64,000 bases of DNA from a virus: IMG/VR virus record IMGVR_UViG_3300024333_000005, positions 1 through 64,000 of that record. One strand, given 5' to 3'. This document shows, one piece after another, positions 34,464-42,333 of this stretch. The notes beneath the pieces are model-generated. The model searched no databases. It worked only from the letters and a program-made list of their open reading frames with translations, and was not told the DNA's origin. Position numbers and translations under genes: made by a program. Each line of letters begins with the position of its first letter. Position 1 is the first letter of the stretch.

Positions 34464-35735
34464 GTGGACGCCTTCGAGCTGGCGGCCCGGGAGCCCCCCG
34501 ACGCGACCGCGCCGAGCGAGCGGTTCCTCGGGGTGCCCGAACCGACCGACGTGGCGCCCGGCACCCTCTGGCCCTTCCTGCCGGGGGCTCTGCGGGAGCT
34601 GGACGACTCGCAGGGCAACGGCTTCCTGCGCCGCTACCTGCTCCGAGCCGGCGTCCTGTGGTCCCGCTGGCAGCGGAAGACCTGGCGGCTGCCGCTGCTC
34701 CAGCGGCCGGCCAACGTCCCGCCCGAGGTTCTTGATCACCTGCGGGCGCTGGTGGGCTTCGGGCGCGGTTCCGGCCTGCCCGACCGGATCGCCTCCCGGC
34801 TGGACGCGGCGACCCTGCGCAAGCTCTGCAAGCTGGCGGTCCCCTACTGGGCCCGGCGAGGCCGACGAGATGCCCTGGAGGACAGTATCCGCACCCTGAC
34901 CGGGGTGCGGCCCCTGGTGGTCCCCTGGCACGAGCTGCGCAACCTTCTCGACGAGGCGGTGCTGGGCGAAGAAGGCGGCCCGGCCGACCTCTGGATGGTC
35001 CACGACCACGTGGCCGAGGTCGGCCCCGGCGACGCCGACGGCGAGGTCCAAGTCCTTCTCCGGGTGCCCGACCCGGCCGGGACCCTCGACCGCGCCCTGG
35101 TGCAGGACCTCGCCGAGCTGGCCCGGCCCCTCTGCGACCGCTACGAGCTGGCCTTCGTGGACTTCCTCGACTCCTTCTACGACGGCCGGCTGGGGCACTG
35201 GGCCACCGGCGCCGGCGACCCGGCGCCCTGGGCGCCAGGCGAACCCGGCGACCCCGCGCTCTACCCGGGCCTGCTCCTGGGGCCCGGCTGCCTGGAGGCC
35301 GCGGTCACGCCCCTGTCCGCCGGCTGGACCGACTACATCTGGCAGGCCCTCGTCCGGCTGGAGGGGAACGCGGCGGTCGGGGAGCTGCGCTTCTACGTGC
35401 AGGCCAACCCGTTCAACCACTACTTCGTCGAGGTTGCCCTGGGTATCCTGCGCCTCTGGCGCTCCGGCCCGGGGCCGGGGCCGGCGCTGCTCGACTCGGC
35501 GGCGGTCGCCACGTACCCGGGCGTTTACGCCGCCCGCATCGACGTTGCCCCGCTGGGTGGCGGCGGCAACCTGCTCCGGGTCTGGTGGGACGGCGTGCTC
35601 GTCCTGGAGCACGCCGGCGACGCGAACTACTCGCAGGGCGGGGTGGCGGTAGCCAACGCGGGCACCGACGCCCTGCGCCTGATGCGCACCGAGCTGTACC
35701 AGCGGCCGCTTGCGACCGTGACCCTGGCCCCGTAG
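34464..35735 (+). CDS. tail protein I-like baseplate protein with beta-sandwich C terminus
   Basis: A 423-residue protein from GTG 34464, one base after the J-like gene. Residues 35-150 resemble P2 gpI-type proteins (LPGALRELDDSQGNGFLRRY, FGRGSGLPDRIASRLD, KLAVPYWARRGRRDALE). From about 225 onwards a beta-rich part (AVTPLSAGWTDYIWQALVRL) looks like a concanavalin/LamG-style jelly roll, which may contact the fibre or a glycan. The fusion is plausible for a protein anchoring fibres to the wedge. Confidence 0.65.
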   Translation: MDAFELAAREPPDATAPSERFLGVPEPTDVAPGTLWPFLPGALRELDDSQGNGFLRRYLLRAGVLWSRWQRKTWRLPLLQRPANVPPEVLDHLRALVGFGRGSGLPDRIASRLDAATLRKLCKLAVPYWARRGRRDALEDSIRTLTGVRPLVVPWHELRNLLDEAVLGEEGGPADLWMVHDHVAEVGPGDADGEVQVLLRVPDPAGTLDRALVQDLAELARPLCDRYELAFVDFLDSFYDGRLGHWATGAGDPAPWAPGEPGDPALYPGLLLGPGCLEAAVTPLSAGWTDYIWQALVRLEGNAAVGELRFYVQANPFNHYFVEVALGILRLWRSGPGPGPALLDSAAVATYPGVYAARIDVAPLGGGGNLLRVWWDGVLVLEHAGDANYSQGGVAVANAGTDALRLMRTELYQRPLATVTLAP

Positions 35736-35744
35736 GAGGTCCCC

Positions 35745-38414
35745 GTGCCGACCGGCTCCCGCTACGCCAACTTCGTCGCCAAGCGCCTCCTCGGGGTCCC
35801 GCAGCTCAAGGACCACTTCCTCGACTACCTGACCGCCCGGGTGGCCGAGGCGTTGCAGCGGCTCTACCCGACCAGCGGACTCGACCGGGCGGTCTCCTTC
35901 GGGCTGGGCGCCGCCGACGTTTTCTCCCTGGCCCCGCTCGGGCTCTCCGCCTTCGACAACGCCGGCAACGTGGTCGCCCCGCCGAACGCCCTGGTGCAGG
36001 CCGTGCCCTTCGAGAACGCGGCCACGATCAACTACCAGGTCGGCGTCGAGTACGCCCGGCGCCCCTACGAGGCGGAGACCAACCCCCGGACCGGCGCTGC
36101 CCTCTACACCGCCTGGGAGGACAGCCTGGGCCGGGACGGGGCGCCCTCGTCGGTGGCATGGGACCCGGGGCTCGGCAAGCTGACCTTCGGGCTGAACTCG
36201 GTCTGCGAGGCCGGCGTAAGCCACGCCGGCCGGACCGCGGTGGTGTGGCTGAACACCCCGGCCTCCCCGGTCGCCGCCACGGCCATCGTCTCCGGCCTGG
36301 TCACCTGGGCCGGCGGCGAGAACCGGCTGGTGGTCACCGGCAAGCTGGGGCAGAGCGGGTCGCCGTCGGTCAACCCCGCCCACTACACGGTCCTCCTGCT
36401 CGGGCTCACCGTCCGCCGCAACGAGGACCTGACCCTGCTCCCCAACGTCGCCTACGTCGGCAAGGTCGTCGGCGGCGGCCCCGGCAACCCGCCGGCGGGC
36501 CAGGACCTCACCGGGCAGTTCGTCTACTTCCTGGGCGCGGCCGGGCTCAATGAGGTCCTGGAGTTCGACGGCGCCGGGCACGTCAAGGTCCGGGTGAAGC
36601 GGTGGGCGGGCGAGGCCGGCGACGCCCGGCAGATCAGCGTGATCGACGAGGCCGGCAATGTCCTCTTCCGGGTCGAGGCCGACGGCGACCTGCGGGCGGG
36701 ACACGCCGGCCTGGCCGCGAGCCCGAAGCTCCGCCTGGTCGAACAGCACGGCGAGGGCACCCTTGGGACCGACGCCAACGTCCTGATCCTCCGCAACGCC
36801 ATCGTCGGGGGTGGCATCCAGCTCACCACCCAGAAACAGGAGAGCGCCGGCTTCCGGGGCCTGGTCCTGCTCGGCGGCTACGAGGAGACCGTGGTGTCCT
36901 CGCCCGATGCCGAGATGCTGCTCGGCGACACCCACACGCCGCTCCTGGTGCCCCTCTCCGGGGCCCCGGCCAACGAGAGCCAGCTCAAGGGGGCGAGCCC
37001 GGGCAACCTGCTCGGCGCCCTCAACTGCGTGCCTACCGGAGTCGAGAACGCCCAGGGGTCGGTCCTGGTCGAGGGCGCCAGCGGGGCCGGCTCCGGCGCC
37101 GGGAAGTTCACCGTCTCCCAGGGCGGGTTCGTGATCGACGGCTGCTACCGCTGGATGGAGGAGTACCAGTTCACCGGCATCCCGGCCGGGGCCACCCGCT
37201 ACGTCGGGCTGGACGTGAGCGGGGTCGCCTACGCCATCGGCGCCAACATCTCCAGCTTCCAGGCCGAGGACGTGCTGCTCTGGCGCTTCCAGACCGACGG
37301 CGCCGGAAACCCGATCAACCTGGTGGACCTGCGCCGGCCGCTCTACCGGGACGGGAAGCGGGTGACCTTGACCGTCGGTCCCTCCGGCACCCCGACCATG
37401 TTCCGCACCATCGGCAAGGCGGTCGCCTGCATCGGCGAGCTGCGCTCCCCCCTGGCGGGGACCGGCGACACCCGGGGCTTCGAGGTGCTGGTGGTGGGGC
37501 CGACCGACGAGGGCACAAGCCCGGTGGTCCTGCCCTGCTCCGGCATCACCATCCGGGGCCTGTCCAAGGAGCGGGCCCGGATCACCTTCACCGCCCTCAA
37601 CGGCGGCCTCTTCAACCTCAACGGCAAGGACGACCTGGCCTTCCGGGATCTGACGCTGGTGGCGGACGGAGGCGCCCCCGGCGCGGCGGACCCTCCCAAG
37701 GTAGGCTTCTACCACACCGGGGCCGGCACCTACTGCGACCGGGTCTGCATCGAGAACGTGGACCTGGTGCAGGACGGGGGAGGCGACTACTGGAACGGCG
37801 TCCTCTGGAGCGACTCCGGCGGCCTGCGGGACTGCCTCCTCGACGGGGTGCGGAGCAGCGTCGTCCGGGACTTCGGGGTGGTGGTCGCCGAAGCCTCCCG
37901 CTGCACCCTGCGGGGCTGCTACTTCGCGGCCGCCAGCACGCCGTTGCGGGCGGCGGGCGAGCTGGATGGCGTACTCATCAAGGGCGGGGGGTACTGCCAG
38001 ATCGAGGGCTGCCGCCTGACCCTCTTCGCCGAGCACGCCGTCTCCCTGGAGGGTGCTTCCCAGGCGTGCTGTGTCCAGGGCTGCTACAGCAGCGAGACCG
38101 GCACGCCGGCCTACGAGGCCACGACCGCGACCCTGCGCCATCGCTTCATCGGCAACGTCGCCGGGCAGGTTGGCCCGGCCGCGGGGACGGTCCCCTGCAT
38201 CACCGTGGATGGGCAGCGCTGCGTGGTCCTGGGCAACGTCCTCCAGCCGAACGCCGGGGCCGCCATCAAGGTCGGGGTGCGCTTCGAGGTCAACTCGGTA
38301 GGTTGCACCGCCCTGGGCAACACCACCGATGCTGCGCCTTCGGTGCCCGTCTCCGACGGCGGCGCCGGCAACCTCTGGCAGACCGCCACCGACGGGGACC
38401 CGCTCAATGCCTAG
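35745..38414 (+). CDS. tail fibre/spike protein with beta-helix-like C-terminal region
   Basis: An 889-residue protein from GTG 35745 with AGGAGGT well placed upstream. The first 200 residues look like a baseplate-attachment and shaft region; 220-540 include KVRVKRWAGEAGDARQISV and LRAGHAGLAASPKLRLVEQH, a pattern seen in phage fibres. From about 555 the sequence turns into repeated short strands with Cys/Gly turns (GITIRGLSKERARITF, then CRLTLFAEHAVSLEG), suggesting a right-handed beta-helix as in tailspikes. Depolymerase activity is possible but no catalytic residues can be assigned. Confidence 0.7.
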   Translation: MPTGSRYANFVAKRLLGVPQLKDHFLDYLTARVAEALQRLYPTSGLDRAVSFGLGAADVFSLAPLGLSAFDNAGNVVAPPNALVQAVPFENAATINYQVGVEYARRPYEAETNPRTGAALYTAWEDSLGRDGAPSSVAWDPGLGKLTFGLNSVCEAGVSHAGRTAVVWLNTPASPVAATAIVSGLVTWAGGENRLVVTGKLGQSGSPSVNPAHYTVLLLGLTVRRNEDLTLLPNVAYVGKVVGGGPGNPPAGQDLTGQFVYFLGAAGLNEVLEFDGAGHVKVRVKRWAGEAGDARQISVIDEAGNVLFRVEADGDLRAGHAGLAASPKLRLVEQHGEGTLGTDANVLILRNAIVGGGIQLTTQKQESAGFRGLVLLGGYEETVVSSPDAEMLLGDTHTPLLVPLSGAPANESQLKGASPGNLLGALNCVPTGVENAQGSVLVEGASGAGSGAGKFTVSQGGFVIDGCYRWMEEYQFTGIPAGATRYVGLDVSGVAYAIGANISSFQAEDVLLWRFQTDGAGNPINLVDLRRPLYRDGKRVTLTVGPSGTPTMFRTIGKAVACIGELRSPLAGTGDTRGFEVLVVGPTDEGTSPVVLPCSGITIRGLSKERARITFTALNGGLFNLNGKDDLAFRDLTLVADGGAPGAADPPKVGFYHTGAGTYCDRVCIENVDLVQDGGGDYWNGVLWSDSGGLRDCLLDGVRSSVVRDFGVVVAEASRCTLRGCYFAAASTPLRAAGELDGVLIKGGGYCQIEGCRLTLFAEHAVSLEGASQACCVQGCYSSETGTPAYEATTATLRHRFIGNVAGQVGPAAGTVPCITVDGQRCVVLGNVLQPNAGAAIKVGVRFEVNSVGCTALGNTTDAAPSVPVSDGGAGNLWQTATDGDPLNA

Positions 38415-39123
38415 CCCTCCGCCCGACCTCTGGAGTCCGAAGGCCACCAGCTTCTCCCGGAGTCTGCGGAAGCTCGGCGCCCGGGGAACGATGCCGCAGG
38501 CGGTGGTGGTCCACACCACCGGCTCCGGCATCCTGGTCGCCGCCCTCAAGGAAGGGCGGGACCCGCTGGCCTACGCCGCGGCCTACTACGCTCGGCCCGA
38601 CAGCTTCACCTCGGGCTACCTGGTGGGCCACGAGGGGGAAGTGGTGGGGCTGGTGCCCGACAACCTCATCGCCTGCCACGCCGGGGTGGGGCAGGGCCGG
38701 GCGGCGCTCTACGCCCGGGGCCAGGCTCACTGGACCCGGCTCGCCGGCGGGGCCGACGGCGCCTGGAGCGAGGACCCGAAGCACGAGGGACGGTACCGGG
38801 ACTGGGTGGCCCGCTGGCCGGGCCTGACCTCCCCCCGGGCCCTGCTCGACGGCTACGACCTGGGGGTCAACGCCCGCACCCTCTCCCTCGACCTGCTCGC
38901 CCCGGTGCCCGGCGAAGCGCACCCCGAGGCGCAGCTCCGGGCGGCCGCCGACCTGGCCTTCGACCTGCTCCTCCGACACCGCCACGAGCCCCCGACGAAG
39001 CGGACGGTGCTTCGGCACTCCGACCTCGACCCTTTGGTCCGCTCGACCGCGGCCGGCGGATGGGACCCGCCCCGGGCCGCCTTCGTCCGGCTCTGTGACC
39101 TGCTCGGATTCGCGGCATGGTAG
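38407..39123 (+). CDS. endolysin, N-acetylmuramoyl-L-alanine amidase (amidase_2 type)
   Basis: A 238-residue protein from ATG 38407, which overlaps the fibre stop; earlier in-frame starts would lie deeper inside the fibre gene. VVVHTTGSG (first zinc His), YYARPDSFTSGYLVGHEGEV, CHAGVG, and RHSDLDPL (second His and Asp) follow the amidase_2/PGRP arrangement. It would cut peptidoglycan at the stem peptide. No signal peptide or wall-binding domain is visible, so export is presumably holin-dependent. The next gene also encodes a wall hydrolase. Confidence 0.8.
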   Translation: MPSPPPDLWSPKATSFSRSLRKLGARGTMPQAVVVHTTGSGILVAALKEGRDPLAYAAAYYARPDSFTSGYLVGHEGEVVGLVPDNLIACHAGVGQGRAALYARGQAHWTRLAGGADGAWSEDPKHEGRYRDWVARWPGLTSPRALLDGYDLGVNARTLSLDLLAPVPGEAHPEAQLRAAADLAFDLLLRHRHEPPTKRTVLRHSDLDPLVRSTAAGGWDPPRAAFVRLCDLLGFAAW

Positions 39124-39668
39124 AGCGGCGCCGGAGCCGGGTGCTGCCGCTGGGCCTGCTCCTGGCCTACGCCGTGGTCGACCAGGGCGGCCCGCGACTG
39201 GTCGAAGCGGCCTGCGCCCCGCCGCGCCCGCTGCTGCCCCGGCGGCCGCCTGCCCGGGCGCCGGCCCTGCCCCGGCCGGAGCCGGCCATCGACGCCCTGG
39301 CCGGCATGATCTGCAACGAGTGCCTGGTCTGCTCGCCGGCCGAGCGGCTGGCGGTTGGACAGGTTGCTCTGACCCGGGCCTCTCGGCCGGGGTGGTGGGG
39401 TCGGAACCTGGCCGAAGTCCTGGCCGCGCCGGGGCAGTTCGCCGCGCCTCACCCGGACTGCGCGACCCTGCCCGACCAGACCCGGGAAACCCTGCGCTGC
39501 GAGGCCCGGCTGCTCCTGGAGGGGCGATACCAAGGACCGGCGAGGGGGGCGGTGTTCTTTCATGCTCGGCGCCTTGCTCCGTCTCCCTGGCCCGACTTGG
39601 CCGCGGGCGAGGCCGAGGTGCCCCCGGAGTGGTACCACCGCTTCTACCGCCTGGAGCCACGACGATGA
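39117..39668 (+). CDS. SleB/CwlJ-like cell wall hydrolase with N-terminal signal
   Basis: A 183-residue protein from ATG 39117, overlapping the amidase stop. Basic residues and LPLGLLLAYAVV form a signal or anchor, followed by a Pro/Arg linker. Residues about 58-160 match the SleB-type hydrolase pattern: ALAGMICNEC with the probable catalytic Glu, AVGQVALTRA, APGQFAAP, LLEGRYQGPARGAVFFH. Such enzymes are lytic transglycosylases in spore formers but also occur in phages, so it does not prove a sporulating host. It forms a two-enzyme lysis cassette with the amidase. Confidence 0.75.
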   Translation: MVERRRSRVLPLGLLLAYAVVDQGGPRLVEAACAPPRPLLPRRPPARAPALPRPEPAIDALAGMICNECLVCSPAERLAVGQVALTRASRPGWWGRNLAEVLAAPGQFAAPHPDCATLPDQTRETLRCEARLLLEGRYQGPARGAVFFHARRLAPSPWPDLAAGEAEVPPEWYHRFYRLEPRR

Positions 39669-40165
39669 GCGCGTCCGAGGACCGCATCCGCACCGAGGTA
39701 GAGCCCCGCTTCCGCCGGCGCCCCTGGGCGAGGATCATCGCCCTGTCGGTCGGGGCTGCGGCTCTGGTCACCCTGCTCGACGCCACCACCGATCTGCTCG
39801 GCTACTCCCGGCGGGTCCTGGGCGCCCTGACTGCCGACTCGGCCGAGGCGGTCGCCGTCCGAGTCGCCGAGTCGGCCGTGGCCCCGGTGCGGCTCCAGGC
39901 GGCCGAGGCGAAGACGGTGGCGGTCGAAGCCAAGGGCGCGGCGAGCACCGCCCTGGACCTGGCCCGGGACACCCGGCTCGCCCAGGGGGTCGGGCTCTGT
40001 GCCCAAGCGGGCGGCGTGCCGGACCTGGCCTTCGAGGTCAAGTGCGAGTGGGACGATGGCGGCGGGAGCGAGCCACTGGACGACGTGCGGGCCTTGGCCA
40101 AGCGCGTCGGCGCCAAGCTCCGCCGAGATGCCGACCGGCGCCGGCGGGGAAGGAGAACCCCATGA
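39665..40165 (+). CDS. single-span membrane protein of lysis module
   Basis: A 166-residue protein from ATG 39665. Residues 24-44 (IIALSVGAAALVTLLDATTD) form one membrane span after a basic N terminus, giving N-in topology, followed by an Ala-rich helical stretch to 120 and a very basic tail (RRDADRRRRGRR). It could be an inner-membrane spanin-like or regulatory protein. The next gene has AAGGAGAA inside this gene's end and overlaps by four bases. Confidence 0.55.
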   Translation: MSASEDRIRTEVEPRFRRRPWARIIALSVGAAALVTLLDATTDLLGYSRRVLGALTADSAEAVAVRVAESAVAPVRLQAAEAKTVAVEAKGAASTALDLARDTRLAQGVGLCAQAGGVPDLAFEVKCEWDDGGGSEPLDDVRALAKRVGAKLRRDADRRRRGRRTP

Positions 40166-40503
40166 GCAAGTCCGCGTTGCCCCCGCCCTCCCCGGACCTC
40201 GCGCCGGGGACCGGCCTTCCGCCCCCGAAGCCCGGCTGGAAGACCACCGAGCTGTGGATCACCCTGGCCGTCCAGGTGGTCGCCGTGCTGCTCGACTCGG
40301 GCGTGCTCGGCGAGGGCCGCCTGGCCCTGGCGGCCGGGGCCCTGCTCCACGTCGCCGGCCTGTTCGGCTACGTGGCGGCCCGGACGGTGGCCAAGAAGGC
40401 CCACGAGGCGGCCCGGGCCGCGGTCCGGGTCGAGACCCTGCGGACCCTGGAAGACATGAGCCCGGAGGAGAAGGCGGCGTGGCTGGAGCGGCTCGCCGCC
40501 TGA
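40162..40503 (+). CDS. probable holin
   Basis: A 113-residue protein from ATG 40162 with AAGGAG upstream. The Pro-rich N terminus is followed by two membrane segments, ELWITLAVQVVAVLLD and RLALAAGALLHVAGLFGYVA, with a short loop, then a basic, charged cytoplasmic tail. Size, topology and position next to two wall hydrolases fit a two-span holin. No family-specific motif is seen. Confidence 0.6.
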   Translation: MSKSALPPPSPDLAPGTGLPPPKPGWKTTELWITLAVQVVAVLLDSGVLGEGRLALAAGALLHVAGLFGYVAARTVAKKAHEAARAAVRVETLRTLEDMSPEEKAAWLERLAA

Positions 40504-41045
40504 TCCTGCTCGGCGCCCTGCTCGGGCCTGCCCCAGCGGCGGCCGAGCCGGCCGACTGCCACCGGGCCAGCACCGACGCCTGCCTCTGCATCTCGGAGGG
40601 GGCGGCGGCCCGGCTGGGCTGGCCCGCGGAGCCCGGCTGCGGGGTCCCCCCGCCAGGTTGCCGTTGCCGGCCCCAGGATGCCCCAGGACGCACGGAAGCC
40701 TCGCCCCCCTGCCTGGACCCCTCCGCCCCCTCTCCCTATGCCCCTGAAGGCGCTGGCGGCCCCCAATCGGCCACCTACGTCGGGGAGTGCGTCTGCGCCG
40801 CAGCCGAGGCGGTCGGCCGCCTGGAGGCGCGCCTGGGCCTGACCGTGGACCGGCGGCACGAGTGCAATGCCTCCCCGCCGCCGGGCGAGGTCTGCCTGCC
40901 CGAGTCGGTTGCCGACCTGGTCCTCGCGGCCGCCGAGGCCGACCGGCAAGTGCCCGACTTGAAGGCCGGCTGGACGGGGCTGATCGCCGGCGCCGTTCTG
41001 GTTGCCGCCATCCTGCTCAACTGGCTCTTGTGGGCCAAGGGCTAG
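40479..41045 (+). CDS. secreted, cysteine-rich protein with C-terminal anchor
   Basis: A 188-residue protein from GTG 40479, inside the end of the holin gene, preceded by GGAGGAGAAGG. It has a classical signal peptide (two Arg, then LILLGALLGPAPAAA, cleavage after AAA). The outer part contains about a dozen cysteines in small pairs (ACLCIS, CRCRP, CVC), and GLIAGAVLVAAILLNWLLW near the end is a membrane anchor. Disulfide-rich exported domains with an anchor are unusual for lysis genes; a spanin-like or envelope-modifying role is possible. One copy of the dispersed APGRTE repeat lies in the middle. Confidence 0.6.
   Translation: MAGAARRLILLGALLGPAPAAAEPADCHRASTDACLCISEGAAARLGWPAEPGCGVPPPGCRCRPQDAPGRTEASPPCLDPSAPSPYAPEGAGGPQSATYVGECVCAAAEAVGRLEARLGLTVDRRHECNASPPPGEVCLPESVADLVLAAAEADRQVPDLKAGWTGLIAGAVLVAAILLNWLLWAKG
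40666..40698 (+). repeat. dispersed in-frame repeat, copy B
   Basis: Shares 32 of 33 bases with the copy at 59051-59083, including the core GCCCCAGGACGCACGGAAG at 40680-40698. It is read PQDAPGRTE in the secreted cysteine-rich protein, in the same phase as the other copies. A 6-bp hairpin GCGGGG/CCCCGC lies just upstream at 40639-40653. Confidence 0.8.
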
Positions 41046-41062
41046 CTCGCGGCGCGGGTAGG

Positions 41063-41082
41063 GCTCGGCGGAGGTGCCGAGC
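41063..41082 (+). promoter_or_regulatory. hairpin presenting the clamp gene ribosome-binding site
   Basis: GCTCGGC (41063-41069) pairs perfectly with GCCGAGC (41076-41082), and the six-base loop is exactly GGAGGT, a near-ideal Shine-Dalgarno sequence. The GTG start follows directly at 41083. A loop-displayed site next to the start codon is a plausible target for translational repression or protection. Confidence 0.6.
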
Positions 41083-42333
41083 GTGGGCCAGTGCAGACAG
41101 GGGTTCCAGAAGCGCCTGGAGCTGGCACTCCTGGGCGCACCCCGAGGCGGGGGCGTAGTCCTGGAGGCCACGGCCGAAGGCGGCCGCGCCTTCACCTGCA
41201 ACGTCGTCGACTGGATGGTCGACCTGGAGGTCGGCCCCTGGCCCGAGGGCCAGGCCGTGCTCTACCGGGCGGACTACGCCAAGCTCAAGGCTCTGGGGTG
41301 GCAGGGGGGAGCCAAGGTGATCGGCGAGCACTGGGTCGCCATCGGCCCCGACGGAGCCGACCTGGCGGTGCTGCCGACGGCGATGGTGAAGCCTCGCCTC
41401 GCCGACCCGCCTCTCACCTGGGTCGCCGCCGGCCCGCGGGCCTCCACGCTGGCTGCGACCCTGCGGCACGCGGCCCGCTACGCCAGCGCTGCCAACCTGG
41501 ATCGTTCTGCGCTGGCGGCCGTGCGGATTCGGGAGCACGAGGATCACCTGTGGGCCGAGGCCACCGACGGCCGCCGGCTCTACCGCTCCCCGGAGATCCC
41601 CCACCTGGAGGCCGCGCCCGAGCTGCCCTTCTACCTCCACTGGAGCGCTGCCCGGCTCGTCGCGGCGGCGGTCGCGGCCTTCCGCGACGCCCCGGTCGGG
41701 CTGGCCACCGACGGCCACCAGACCAGCCTCCGGGTCGGGCCGGCCAGGCTGACGTACTGCCCCCCATCGGGCTTCCCCGACCTCGCCTTCGTCTACAGCC
41801 TGGCGGCCCCCGACGACCGGCCCCGAGCGAAGGTCAAGGGGCCCCGCCTGCGGGAGCTGGTCGCGGCCGCTCGGGCCCAGGGGGGCGAGTGGGGGCCGGC
41901 GAAGTTCATCGTCCTGCGCTTCGGGCCCGGGGGCCTGACGGCCACCTGGGAGGGAGGCGAGGGCCTGGTGGCCGGAAGCGTCCGGGGGCAGGGAGAGGCC
42001 CAGCTCGATGCGGGCTTCCTGGCCGACGCCCTGGACCTGTCGGCCGACGATCCCGAGGCGCTGATCGACTCCGCCCTCTTCGAGACCATCGGCCGGCGGC
42101 GGCTGTGGATGCTCTGGTTCCTCACCGCGGCCGGCGACCTGGCGGTTCTCCCGCAGCGGACCGAGGCGGACGTGGCCGAAGGGCGGCGAGCGCAGGGGCC
42201 ACACCGGCTCGACTGCGGGAGCTGCGGCGCCCGCGGCGCCCCGTACTACGAGGACTGCGCCGGCTCCGCCCCCGGGGAGGTCTGCCCCACCCGGAACGTC
42301 GAGCACAACGCGGCAGCCGCGGCCCCCTATTGA
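41083..42333 (+). CDS. DNA polymerase III beta-like sliding clamp
   Basis: A 416-residue protein. GTG 41083 is preferred to GTG 41074 because GGAGGT at 41070-41075 is spaced seven bases from it. The three-domain clamp pattern is recognisable: LRHAARYASA, HLWAEATDGRRLYRSP (the DnaN ATDGhRL motif), then DAGFLADALDLSADDPEALI. The end is atypical: a zinc-like CGSCGARGAPYYEDC module replaces the usual short beta C terminus. It would tether the DnaE polymerase encoded at 52.4 kb. It is the first gene of the replication region. Confidence 0.75.
   Translation: MGQCRQGFQKRLELALLGAPRGGGVVLEATAEGGRAFTCNVVDWMVDLEVGPWPEGQAVLYRADYAKLKALGWQGGAKVIGEHWVAIGPDGADLAVLPTAMVKPRLADPPLTWVAAGPRASTLAATLRHAARYASAANLDRSALAAVRIREHEDHLWAEATDGRRLYRSPEIPHLEAAPELPFYLHWSAARLVAAAVAAFRDAPVGLATDGHQTSLRVGPARLTYCPPSGFPDLAFVYSLAAPDDRPRAKVKGPRLRELVAAARAQGGEWGPAKFIVLRFGPGGLTATWEGGEGLVAGSVRGQGEAQLDAGFLADALDLSADDPEALIDSALFETIGRRRLWMLWFLTAAGDLAVLPQRTEADVAEGRRAQGPHRLDCGSCGARGAPYYEDCAGSAPGEVCPTRNVEHNAAAAAPY

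Noticed and set aside
39117-39668. SleB-like domain as evidence for a spore-forming host
   Set aside because: SleB-type hydrolases occur in many non-sporulating bacteria and phages, and the very high GC content argues against typical spore formers.
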